Origin: Pseudonocardiales bacterium
Lineage (GTDB): Bacteria > Actinomycetota > Actinomycetes > Mycobacteriales > Pseudonocardiaceae
DNA length: 6,881 nt
Direction of reading: 5' to 3'
NCBI GenBank assembly: GCA_013695005.1
Contig: JACDBJ010000255.1
Coordinates: 1-6,881, forward strand
Below are positions 1 to 5,337 of this stretch, in pieces (position 1 is the stretch's first letter; every line of letters begins with the position of its first letter). Position numbers and translations under genes: made by a program. The notes below the pieces were generated by a model. The model was not told the DNA's origin. It saw only the letters and a list, made by a program, of their open reading frames with translations, and made no database searches.

Positions 1-28
1 TGTCGGCGGTGCTGCAGGAACGGAGGCG

Positions 29-1183
29 TCAGAGCGAGTCGAGGAAGCGCGCCATCCGCTCCAGCGCCTCCTCCAGCAGCGGCAGCGCGGTGGCGTACGA
101 GCAGCGGATGTGGCCCTTGCCCGGCGCTCCGAACACGCTCCCCGGCACCACCGCCACCCGCTCAGCGTGCAGCAGCCTCTCGGCGAACGTCTCGTCGTCG
201 AGCCCGGAGACCTTGATCGAGGGGAACGCGTAGAACGCGCCACCCGGCTCGGGACACTCCAGCCCGATCTCCCGCAGCCCCTTGACGAACAGCCTGCGTC
301 GCCGGTCGTAGTCGGCGACCATGTTGGCCACGTCGTCCCCCGCCGAGGTGAGCGCCTCGACCGCCGCCAGCTGGGAGACGTGCGGGGCGCACAGCATCGT
401 GTACTGGTGCACCCGGACCGCGAGGTCGGCGATCGGGTCCGGCGCGCACAGGTAGCCGACTCGCCAGCCCGTCATCGCGTGCGCTTTGGAGAACCCACCG
501 AGCAGCACGGTGCGGTCCTTCGCACCCGGCAGCGACGAAACGCAGGTGTGCACGCCGGTGTAGGTCAGCCGGTCGTAGATCTCGTCGGAGATCAGGTACA
601 GGTCGTGCTGCTCGGCGACCCTGACCAGCGCCTTGAGGTCCTCGCGGGTCTGCACGGCGCCGGTCGGGTTAGAAGGCGAGCCGAACAGGATGGCTTTGGT
701 CCGGTCGGTGACCGCTGCGGCGACCGTCTCGGCGTGGATGCGGAAGCCGTCGTCGCCGCTGGTCGCGACGGGCACGGGAGTGCCGCCGGCGAAGGAGACA
801 CACGGCTGGTAAGCCACGTAGCACGGCTCGGGGACGATCACCTCGTCACCGGGGTTCAGCAGCACGCGCAGCGCGAGGTCCAGTCCTTCCGACACGCCCG
901 CGGTGATCAGGCACTGCCCGTCGGGCTCGTAGCCCACGCCGCAGCGCCGTCGCAGGTCCGCGCAGATCAGGTCCCGCAGCTGGGGCAGGCCGGCGTTGGA
1001 GGTGTAGGTGGTGTGGCCGTGCTCCAACGCGTAGATGCCGGCCTCGCGGATCCGCCACGGCGTCACGAAGTCCGGCTCGCCGACGCCGAGCGAGATGACG
1101 TCGGCCATCTGGCCGGCGATGTCGAAGAAGCGCCGGATGCCCGAGGGCGGGCAGGCGGCGACGACGGCGTTGAGTGGTTTCAC
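29..1183 (-). CDS. PLP-dependent class I/II aminotransferase (PatA/AspC-like)
   Basis: Cytoplasmic fold-type I aminotransferase that moves an amino group between an amino acid and a 2-oxoacid; the substrate cannot be read from sequence. Numbered from the GTG at 1183 (384 aa, usual family length): N-terminal SGIRRF and GEPDF at about 14-39, NPTG at 172-175, SDEIYD with Asp200 (pairs with the PLP ring nitrogen) and Tyr203, the SKAHAMTGWR block with Schiff-base Lys233 and phosphate-binding Arg241, and Arg360 in HIRCSYAT, expected to bind the substrate carboxylate. All key residues are present. An in-frame ATG at 1249 would add 22 residues rich in Ser, Arg and Pro and would overlap the regulator gene upstream by 56 bases. 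I prefer the GTG, 10 bases after the regulator stop, because family homology begins there. Neither start has a clear ribosome binding site. It is probably co-transcribed with the Lrp-type gene. Confidence 0.93.
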   Translation of the reverse strand: MKPLNAVVAACPPSGIRRFFDIAGQMADVISLGVGEPDFVTPWRIREAGIYALEHGHTTYTSNAGLPQLRDLICADLRRRCGVGYEPDGQCLITAGVSEGLDLALRVLLNPGDEVIVPEPCYVAYQPCVSFAGGTPVPVATSGDDGFRIHAETVAAAVTDRTKAILFGSPSNPTGAVQTREDLKALVRVAEQHDLYLISDEIYDRLTYTGVHTCVSSLPGAKDRTVLLGGFSKAHAMTGWRVGYLCAPDPIADLAVRVHQYTMLCAPHVSQLAAVEALTSAGDDVANMVADYDRRRRLFVKGLREIGLECPEPGGAFYAFPSIKVSGLDDETFAERLLHAERVAVVPGSVFGAPGKGHIRCSYATALPLLEEALERMARFLDSL

Positions 1184-1193
1184 AGCGCGACGC

Positions 1194-1685
1194 TCACGGG
1201 GCGACCGGGAGGCGATGGTCGGCGTCGGGCTCGAGGAACGAGTCACCATCGCGCTTGTAGGTCTTGAGCACGAAGTGCGTCACGGTGCCCTGCACACGGT
1301 CGATCGTGGACAGCTTCTGCGCCACGAACTCGGCGACCTTGCGGATGTTGCGGCCGACCACCGTGCAGCGAACGTCGTCGGTGCCGGACACGAGGTAGAC
1401 CGCACGTACCTCGGAGAACCGGGAGATCCGGGCGGCGACGTCGTCGAACCCGGTACCTCGCGCGGGGTGGACCGACACGTCGATGAACGCGGAGACGACG
1501 TCCTCGCCGGTCTCCTCCGCCACCTTGTCCCAGTCGACGACCGCCTTGTAGCGGCGGATGACGCCGGTGTTCTCCCAGTCGGCGATGCGACTGGTGATCT
1601 GCTGCACCGGCAGACCGGTCATACCCGCGATCTGCTCGGGGGTCAGCCGGGCGTCGCGTTCGAGCAACTCAAGGATCTCGCGCAC
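1194..1685 (-). CDS. Lrp/AsnC family transcriptional regulator
   Basis: DNA-binding regulator of the leucine-responsive/AsnC family (163 aa, typical length). Residues 1-45 form the winged helix-turn-helix (ILELLERDARLTPEQIA ... TSRIADWENTGVIRRY). Residues about 63-140 form the RAM ligand-binding and oligomerisation domain, with the turn LVSGTDDVRC at 98-107 where this family commonly binds an amino-acid effector. The GTG at 1685 is chosen because the HTH begins there. The longer frame starts at another GTG (1751), adds a low-complexity Gly/Ser/Pro leader and runs into the holin-like gene. Its closeness to the aminotransferase (10 bases to that GTG) suggests one transcript, and perhaps amino-acid-responsive control of that enzyme or of itself; the target is inference. 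A TAGGGT hexamer lies 8 bases before the GTG, so the message may be leaderless. Confidence 0.92.
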   Translation of the reverse strand: MREILELLERDARLTPEQIAGMTGLPVQQITSRIADWENTGVIRRYKAVVDWDKVAEETGEDVVSAFIDVSVHPARGTGFDDVAARISRFSEVRAVYLVSGTDDVRCTVVGRNIRKVAEFVAQKLSTIDRVQGTVTHFVLKTYKRDGDSFLEPDADHRLPVAP

Positions 1686-1693
1686 GGGACCCG

Positions 1694-1699
1694 ACCCTA
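1694..1699 (-). promoter_or_regulatory. candidate -10 box for the Lrp/AsnC gene
   Basis: TAGGGT on the minus strand fits the actinobacterial TANNNT -10 pattern and lies 8 bases before the GTG at 1685, a distance expected for a leaderless transcript. No recognisable -35 is seen. The same bases include AGGG, which could instead act as a weak ribosome binding site about 10 bases from the start. Confidence 0.3.
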
Positions 1700-1734
1700 G
1701 TCGCTGGCCGGTGGGCGCCCGCGAGCCGTTTTCG

Positions 1735-2352
1735 CTACCGGGAGGCCCCACTGCCGCTGAGCAGCCGGATGATGCGCAGCAGGGTCGTCACGAGGTACAC
1801 GAGGCGGTCGGTGACGCGCTTGAGCACCGCGGAGATCTGGGTCTTCGGGTCGGCCTGGTGGACCAGGGCCGCGACCGTGCCGTCCATCCGGGCACGGATC
1901 GCGCCGCTGTCGGTCTGTGGCGCCGGCTCGTGGTAGCGGCCGGGCTTGGCGAGCTGGCCGCTGACCCAGTCGAGGTCGTCCTTGATCGACTGCATGGTCC
2001 GCTCCGGGACCGTGGCGATCTCCATGATCTTGGCCTTGGCACGCAGGCCCATGATCAGCGCAATGATGGCCAGCGGTACGCCGATGATCAGCCCGGCGAG
2101 CCAGCCAGGGACGACGAGGGCGAGTGCGAGGACGGCGGCGGTGGTCAGCGCCGAGACAGCGATCAGGCCGATGACGGCGGTCACCCCGAGGGTCTTGCCC
2201 GTTGCCTTCGCCTTCTCGGCGGTTTCGCGGAGCTCGGCGGTGGCCACCTCGAGCTCTTGCTTGGCAAGCGTGGTGCCTTCGCTGGCCAAACGCTTCACAA
2301 GATCGGGCAGGGAGGTGTCTTCGAGGTGCTTGGGCACAGCCGGAGCCGCCAT
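1735..2352 (-). CDS. phage holin family (holin-X) membrane protein with DUF3618-like tail
   Basis: Membrane protein of 205 aa, probably not a phage gene despite the family name: holin-X proteins are common chromosomal proteins in actinobacteria with no proven role. Residues 15-50 form a charged amphipathic helix (LVKRLASEGTTLAKQELEVA, the family signature). Two membrane helices follow at about 55-80 and 84-104, then the usual tail PERTMQSIKDDLDWV at 116-130. Beyond that, SGAIRARMDGTVAALVHQAD at 149-168 resembles a DUF3618 repeat, followed by a hydrophobic C-terminal stretch at 184-198 that may touch the membrane. The ATG start is supported by AAAGGGG at 2359-2365 with a 6-base spacer. The stop is 49 bases before the Lrp-type GTG, so read-through transcription is possible. 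Function unknown; an envelope or membrane-organising role is a guess. Confidence 0.85.
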   Translation of the reverse strand: MAAPAVPKHLEDTSLPDLVKRLASEGTTLAKQELEVATAELRETAEKAKATGKTLGVTAVIGLIAVSALTTAAVLALALVVPGWLAGLIIGVPLAIIALIMGLRAKAKIMEIATVPERTMQSIKDDLDWVSGQLAKPGRYHEPAPQTDSGAIRARMDGTVAALVHQADPKTQISAVLKRVTDRLVYLVTTLLRIIRLLSGSGASR

Positions 2353-2402
2353 CGGGGACCCCTTTCAATCGTCGCGGGCGCGCAAGTGGCGTAATCCGGC
2401 GC

Positions 2403-2408
2403 AGCCTA
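2403..2408 (-). promoter_or_regulatory. candidate -10 box for the holin-X gene
   Basis: TAGGCT on the minus strand lies 50 bases upstream of the ATG at 2352 and matches TANNNT. TTAGTC, 18 bases further upstream, is a weak -35 candidate and sits inside the dyad at 2412-2436. This gives a leader of roughly 40-45 bases that contains the AAAGGGG ribosome binding site. Assigned by eye only. Confidence 0.35.
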
Positions 2409-2411
2409 GCT

Positions 2412-2436
2412 GCACTGTCCATACCGGACTAAGTGC
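2412..2436. promoter_or_regulatory. imperfect dyad in the divergent rarA / holin-X promoter region
   Basis: The left arm GCACT-GTCC (2412-2420) pairs with the right arm GGAC-TA-AGTGC (2426-2436) across the spacer ATACC: nine matching pairs with a two-base bulge. It lies in the 120-base gap between two divergent genes, just upstream of the TAGGCT candidate -10 of the holin-X gene and about 22 bases before the candidate -10 of rarA. A factor bound here could therefore affect both. A terminator is unlikely because no gene ends here and there is no T-run. No known operator is recognised. Confidence 0.4.
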
Positions 2437-2458
2437 CGGAGATCAGCACTGCCTGGCG

Positions 2459-2464
2459 TAACGT
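2459..2464 (+). promoter_or_regulatory. candidate -10 box for rarA
   Basis: TAACGT fits TANNNT and ends 8 bases before the GTG at 2473. The intervening bases (CGCGACCC) contain no ribosome binding site, which fits a leaderless rarA message. No good -35 is visible at the expected distance (2436-2441 reads CCGGAG). Confidence 0.35.
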
Positions 2465-2472
2465 CGCGACCC

Positions 2473-3852
2473 GTGGGCGAGGACGGCGCGCTCTTCGATC
2501 TTGGCGACGGGCCTGGCAGCGGCTCGCGTTCGGCGACCCAGCCGGAGTCCGTGTCGGCCAACGCGCCGCTGGCGGTGCGGATGCGTCCGCGCTCGCTGGA
2601 GGAGATGGTCGGGCAGCATCAGCTGCTCGCGCCCGGCGCACCGCTGCGGCGGCTGATCGAGGGCGGCCCTGGTACGTCGTTGCTGCTCTACGGCCCACCC
2701 GGCAGCGGCAAGACCACCGTCGCGCGGCTGATGTCCGCCGCGGGTGAGCGGCACTTCGTGGCGCTGTCCGCGCTGTCGTCGGGGGTGAAGGACCTTCGGG
2801 CGGTGATCGAGGACGCCCGCAAGCGGCTGCGTACCGGGCAGCAGACCGTGCTGTTCATCGACGAGGTGCACCGGTTCTCCCGTACCCAGCAGGATGCGCT
2901 GCTGGCCGCGGTGGAGGACCGGGTGGTGCTGCTGGTCGGGGCGACGACGGAGAACCCGTCCTTCTCGGTGGTGTCGCCGCTGCTGTCGCGCTCGCTCGTG
3001 CTGCAGTTGCAACCGCTGAGCGACGACGACGTGCGGCTGCTGATCCAGCGCGCGGTGGCCGACCCGCGTGGCCTGGCCGGCGGCTACGAGCTGGCAACCG
3101 ACGCGGAGGACCAGCTCGTGCGGCTGTCCGCGGGTGACGCCCGACGAGCGCTGACGGCGCTGGAGGCGGCCGCCGACGCGGCCACCGCGACCGCCTCGAC
3201 CAGCATCGACGCGGCGACCGTGCAGACCGTCGTCGAGCAGGCGTCCGTGCGCTACGACCGGGCCGGCGACCAGCACTACGACGTGATCAGCGCGTTCATC
3301 AAGTCGATCCGCGGCTCGGACCCCGACGCCGCCCTGCACTACCTCGCCCGGATGATCGTCGCCGGCGAGGACCCGCGGTTCATCGCGCGCCGGCTGATCG
3401 TGCACGCCAGCGAGGAGATCGGGCTGGCCGATCCCACCGCGCTGCCGGCGGCGGTGGCCGCGGCCCAGACGGTGCAGCTGATCGGCATGCCGGAGGCCCG
3501 GCTGGCGTTGGCCCAGGTGACGCTGCATCTGGCCACCGCGCCGAAGTCCAACGCGGTGATCACCGCCGTCGACGAGGCCATCGGCGACGTCCAGGACGGC
3601 GCGGTCGGCGGCGTGCCACCGCACCTGCGCGACGGGCACTACGCCGGCGCGGCCCGGCTGGGCAATGCGGTCGGCTACCGCTACCCACACGACGCCCTCG
3701 ACGCACTGATCGCCCAGCAGTACCCGCCGGACGAGCTGGTCGGGCGCGACTACTACCAGCCCAGCGACCGCGGCGCCGAGGGCGAGCTCGCCCAGCGGCT
3801 GCCCAAGCTGCGCCGTGCGGTGCGCGGCGAGCAGCCACCGGCCGGTGAGTGA
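2473..3852 (+). CDS. rarA: replication-associated recombination protein A (AAA+ ATPase, MgsA/WRNIP1 family)
   Basis: Cytoplasmic AAA+ ATPase related to clamp-loader subunits and RuvB. Family members act at stalled replication forks and single-strand/double-strand junctions. At 459 aa it is close to the roughly 447 of E. coli RarA. Residues 1-30 are a loose acidic/Ser-rich leader; NAPLAVRMRPRSLEEMVGQ at 30-48 is the conserved entry. Walker A GPPGSGKTT is at 74-82 (Lys80, Thr81), Walker B LFIDEVHRF at 127-135 (Asp130, Glu131), sensor 1 GATTENPSF at 156-164, the arginine finger Arg173 in LLSRS, and sensor 2 GDARRA at 221-226. The tetramerisation/MgsA C-terminal domain follows from about 261 (YDRAGDQHYD), including HASEEIGLADP at 311-321. 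All catalytic residues are present. The start is GTG without a ribosome binding site. The stop overlaps the start of the lipoprotein gene (TGATG), indicating translational coupling. Confidence 0.97.
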   Translation: MGEDGALFDLGDGPGSGSRSATQPESVSANAPLAVRMRPRSLEEMVGQHQLLAPGAPLRRLIEGGPGTSLLLYGPPGSGKTTVARLMSAAGERHFVALSALSSGVKDLRAVIEDARKRLRTGQQTVLFIDEVHRFSRTQQDALLAAVEDRVVLLVGATTENPSFSVVSPLLSRSLVLQLQPLSDDDVRLLIQRAVADPRGLAGGYELATDAEDQLVRLSAGDARRALTALEAAADAATATASTSIDAATVQTVVEQASVRYDRAGDQHYDVISAFIKSIRGSDPDAALHYLARMIVAGEDPRFIARRLIVHASEEIGLADPTALPAAVAAAQTVQLIGMPEARLALAQVTLHLATAPKSNAVITAVDEAIGDVQDGAVGGVPPHLRDGHYAGAARLGNAVGYRYPHDALDALIAQQYPPDELVGRDYYQPSDRGAEGELAQRLPKLRRAVRGEQPPAGE

Positions 3853-4256
3853 TGCGGGCCGGCTCGGCAGCGGTTGCGCTCGTTGCGGCGCTGCTGGCGG
3901 GGTGTAGCTCGGCGACGTCGCCGCAGAGCTTCGGTCGCGCCGACGAGCGGATCGCGGTGACGAACGGCGCGAGCTTCGAGATCGTGCTCGATGCGAACAG
4001 CGGCGTCGGTGACGATTGGCGGATCGTCGGCGAGCCGGACCCTGCGGTGGCGGTGCCGACGGGGGAGGGCTACCGCAGCGACTCCGACCAACCCGGATCG
4101 CCGGGCCACGCCTCGTTCGCCTTCCGTGCGGCCGGTGCGGGGACGACGGCCGTCAAGATCTACAACTGCTACCGCTGCGGGCCGGACGGCAAGCCCAGAC
4201 CCGAGGACGAGCACCTCGCAGAGACGCTGGCGTTCACCGTCGTGGTGACGGGATAG
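3852..4256 (+). CDS. secreted lipoprotein, protease inhibitor I42 (chagasin)-like
   Basis: A 134-aa exported lipoprotein. Residues 1-17 are a signal peptide (MRAGSAAVALVAALLAG) ending in the lipobox LLAGC; Cys18 would be lipidated, anchoring the protein outside the cytoplasmic membrane. The rest is an all-beta domain matching the layout of I42/chagasin cysteine-protease inhibitors: SFEIVLDANSGVGDDW at 41-56 (place of the usual NPTTGY loop), a Gly/Ser loop GSPGHASFAF at 82-91, then AGTTAVKIYNCYRC at 96-109 (place of the RPW loop). The classic NPTTG and RPW residues are not kept, and a CxxC pair (Cys106, Cys109) sits in the last loop, so inhibitor activity is uncertain. The ATG at 3852 overlaps the rarA TGA by one base; a GTG one codon earlier (3849) is an alternative start. 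No protease target is encoded nearby. Confidence 0.8.
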   Translation: MRAGSAAVALVAALLAGCSSATSPQSFGRADERIAVTNGASFEIVLDANSGVGDDWRIVGEPDPAVAVPTGEGYRSDSDQPGSPGHASFAFRAAGAGTTAVKIYNCYRCGPDGKPRPEDEHLAETLAFTVVVTG

Positions 4257-4259
4257 GGC

Positions 4260-4424
4260 CTAGCGGATCGAGGGGTTGTTTCTGCGCTTGATCGCTGCGT
4301 ATGCCGCGGTGCCGAGGAACAGCAACCCGCCGATGATGGCCAGCCAGAACAGGCCCTTGATGAGCGCCCCGAGCACCGTCAGGACGAGCCAGATGACGAG
4401 CAGAATCGCGATGATTGCCAGCAC
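4260..4424 (-). CDS. small hydrophobic membrane protein (54 aa)
   Basis: A short gene found by translating the minus strand: GTG at 4424, TAG at 4260-4262. The product begins MLAIIAILLVIWLVL, continues through a Gly/Leu/Ile-rich second hydrophobic stretch (about 25-44, GLFWLAIIGGLLFLG), and ends in a basic tail, KRRNNPSIR (46-54). That is one long or two closely packed membrane helices with a positive C-terminus. Such small hydrophobic proteins are common in actinobacterial genomes, but I cannot name a function. An in-frame TAG four codons before the GTG rules out a longer version, and that GTG is the only start giving the whole membrane segment. TAGCAT lies exactly 6 bases before the GTG, as expected for a leaderless promoter; AGG about 13 bases upstream is a poor ribosome binding site. 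The gene converges on the lipoprotein gene with only 3 bases between stops. Confidence 0.7.
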   Translation of the reverse strand: MLAIIAILLVIWLVLTVLGALIKGLFWLAIIGGLLFLGTAAYAAIKRRNNPSIR

Positions 4425-4430
4425 ACCGCG

Positions 4431-4436
4431 ATGCTA
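4431..4436 (-). promoter_or_regulatory. candidate -10 box for the small membrane gene
   Basis: TAGCAT on the minus strand is followed by six bases (CGCGGT) and then the GTG start at 4424. That places the expected transcription start at the start codon itself. No convincing -35 is visible. Confidence 0.35.
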
Positions 4437-4471
4437 CCTGCCCTGCCGTCGCGGCCCTGGGCTCCACGCCA

Positions 4472-4483
4472 GCGATAAATCGC
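4472..4483. repeat. short inverted repeat in a divergent promoter gap
   Basis: GCGAT and ATCGC flank AA, giving a 12-base dyad that is AT-richer than its surroundings. It lies between the small membrane gene (minus) and the DUF948-like gene (plus), just upstream of the TAGCCT candidate -10 at 4491-4496. It could be an operator or chance. Apart from the candidate promoters, I see nothing else in 4437-4524. Confidence 0.25.
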
Positions 4484-4490
4484 GCAGGGG

Positions 4491-4496
4491 TAGCCT
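4491..4496 (+). promoter_or_regulatory. candidate -10 box for the DUF948 - DUF6167 transcript
   Basis: TAGCCT fits TANNNT and would start a transcript near 4503, leaving a leader of about 37 bases that carries the GGGAGG ribosome binding site. No clear -35 is seen. Whether alaS is also transcribed from here is unknown. Confidence 0.35.
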
Positions 4497-4529
4497 GACG
4501 GGCGATCAAAGACCCTCACATCTCATGCC

Positions 4530-4535
4530 GGGAGG
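4530..4535 (+). promoter_or_regulatory. ribosome binding site deciding the DUF948-like start
   Basis: GGGAGG ends 4 bases before the GTG at 4540 and lies downstream of the in-frame ATG at 4525. It therefore supports the GTG, not the ATG, as the start. Confidence 0.65.
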
Positions 4536-4539
4536 CAAC

Positions 4540-4959
4540 GTGTCGGCAGGCGAAATCGCCGCGCTGATTGCCGCGGGTGCCTTCGTGGTGCTGGTCATCC
4601 TGCTCGCGATCCCGCTCGTCAAGCTCGGACGGACACTCGACGAGGCGACGGTCGCTATCCGCGCGGCGCAGGAGGGAAGCGGCCCGCTGCTCGACGGCGC
4701 CACCACCACGCTGAACCAGGTCAACACCCAGCTCGAGCGGGTGGACGGCATCACCTCCAATGCGCGCGCCGTGACCAGCAACGTCTCCGTGTTGACCTCG
4801 CTGTTCACCGCCACGCTCGGTGGCCCGCTGGTCCGCGCGGCCGCGTTCAGCTACGGCGTGTCCAAGGCGATCAAGGCACGGCGGGTCGGCCGCAAGGCCG
4901 CCGCGGTGGCGCCTCGACGCTCGGTTCCGCTGCGCGGCCGGCGGGGGAGGACGTCGTGA
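4540..4959 (+). CDS. DUF948 domain-containing membrane protein
   Basis: A 139-aa single-pass membrane protein. Residues 1-5 are short and polar, a hydrophobic helix runs from about 6 to 28 (IAALIAAGAFVVLVILLAIP), and a long soluble helix at 30-92 has coiled-coil-like spacing (LDEATVAIRAAQEG, LNQVNTQLERVDGI), the typical DUF948 layout. The tail from 112 to 139 is strongly basic (KARRVGRKAA, RGRRGRTS) and may bind nucleic acid or lipid head groups. The function is unknown for the family. In actinobacteria it is usually found between rarA and alaS together with the next gene. The stop overlaps the next start by 4 bases (GTGA), so the two are almost certainly co-translated. A longer frame reaching back to 4276 is rejected because it runs antisense to the small membrane gene and past a good ribosome binding site. 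Confidence 0.88.
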   Translation: MSAGEIAALIAAGAFVVLVILLAIPLVKLGRTLDEATVAIRAAQEGSGPLLDGATTTLNQVNTQLERVDGITSNARAVTSNVSVLTSLFTATLGGPLVRAAAFSYGVSKAIKARRVGRKAAAVAPRRSVPLRGRRGRTS

Positions 4960-5279
4960 CCAGGCTGTTCTGGCTGGGGTTCGGGCTGGCCGCAGGCGCG
5001 GCGTTTGCCCGGCGCACCACAAGGGTTGCCCAGCGGCTGACCGGACAGGGGGTCGGCGCCGACCTGGGCGACGGGCTGCGCGAAGTAGGTGCTGGCATCG
5101 GCGCGTTCGGCGCGGAGATCAGGGCCGGAATGGCCACGCGCGAGCAGGAGTTGACTGACATGGTTGAGCAGCGCACCGGTACCCGGCTGCCCACCGTGGC
5201 GTCCGCACTGGCCGACGACACGCAGGCGTCGGGACAAGCCGGTTCGCGGCGGGCTCGAGCGCGCCGGGCGGGCGCCTGA
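4956..5279 (+). CDS. DUF6167 family small membrane protein
   Basis: A 107-aa protein with an N-terminal hydrophobic segment (residues 3-17, RLFWLGFGLAAGAAF) followed by Arg residues that would keep the rest in the cytoplasm. A helical middle (33-72) and a disordered basic C-terminus (98-107, RRARARRAGA) follow. It resembles the DUF6167 family, defined by its position beside DUF948 and alaS genes in actinobacteria; no biochemical role is known. The GTG start is preceded by GGGGGAGG at 4943-4950 with a 5-base spacer, and it overlaps the DUF948-like stop by 4 bases. The pairing of two small single-pass proteins with basic tails suggests they work as partners at the membrane (inference). Confidence 0.85.
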   Translation: MTRLFWLGFGLAAGAAFARRTTRVAQRLTGQGVGADLGDGLREVGAGIGAFGAEIRAGMATREQELTDMVEQRTGTRLPTVASALADDTQASGQAGSRRARARRAGA

Positions 5280-5307
5280 GCGGCTCCCGCGAGCAGCGTC
5301 CCTACCG

Positions 5308-5320
5308 CTCGGCAACCGAG
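5308..5320 (+). repeat. small hairpin in the alaS leader
   Basis: CTCGG and CCGAG flank CAA, giving a 5-pair stem 17 bases before the alaS GTG. No T-run follows, so it is not a standard terminator. It could slightly affect translation or mean nothing. Confidence 0.25.
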
Positions 5321-5337
5321 ACCGAGAGACAGCCACC

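Noticed and set aside
1..28. Another gene at the left edge
   Set aside because: Only 28 bases lie beyond the aminotransferase stop; nothing can be assigned.
110..1267. 385-codon open frame on the plus strand
   Set aside because: Antisense to the aminotransferase, which has all its catalytic motifs; composition is Arg/Val/Gly/His-rich.
1735..2352. Prophage remnant suggested by the holin family name
   Set aside because: No endolysin, structural or integrase genes nearby; holin-X proteins are ordinary chromosomal proteins in actinobacteria, and the base composition matches the neighbours.
2354..2362. GGGGACCCC palindrome next to the holin-X start
   Set aside because: The one-base centre cannot form a hairpin; it is simply the ribosome binding site region followed by a C-run.
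1558..2394. 278-codon open frame on the plus strand
   Set aside because: Antisense across the Lrp-type and holin-X genes; no domain is visible and it crosses two real gene boundaries.
1697..2422. 241-codon open frame on the minus strand in another frame
   Set aside because: Overlaps the holin-X gene in a shifted frame, Arg/Pro/His-rich; the holin-X frame has clear membrane helices and a ribosome binding site.
2443..3690. 415-codon open frame on the minus strand
   Set aside because: Antisense shadow of rarA with an Arg/His/Gln/Gly-rich composition and no recognisable motif.
4276..4539. N-terminal extension of the DUF948-like frame back to 4276
   Set aside because: It lacks homology, runs opposite the small membrane gene, and the GGGAGG at 4530-4535 marks a start at 4540.
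5280..5337. Possible T-box or attenuator in front of alaS
   Set aside because: The gap is only 58 bases, with no terminator hairpin and T-run, too short for a T-box leader.
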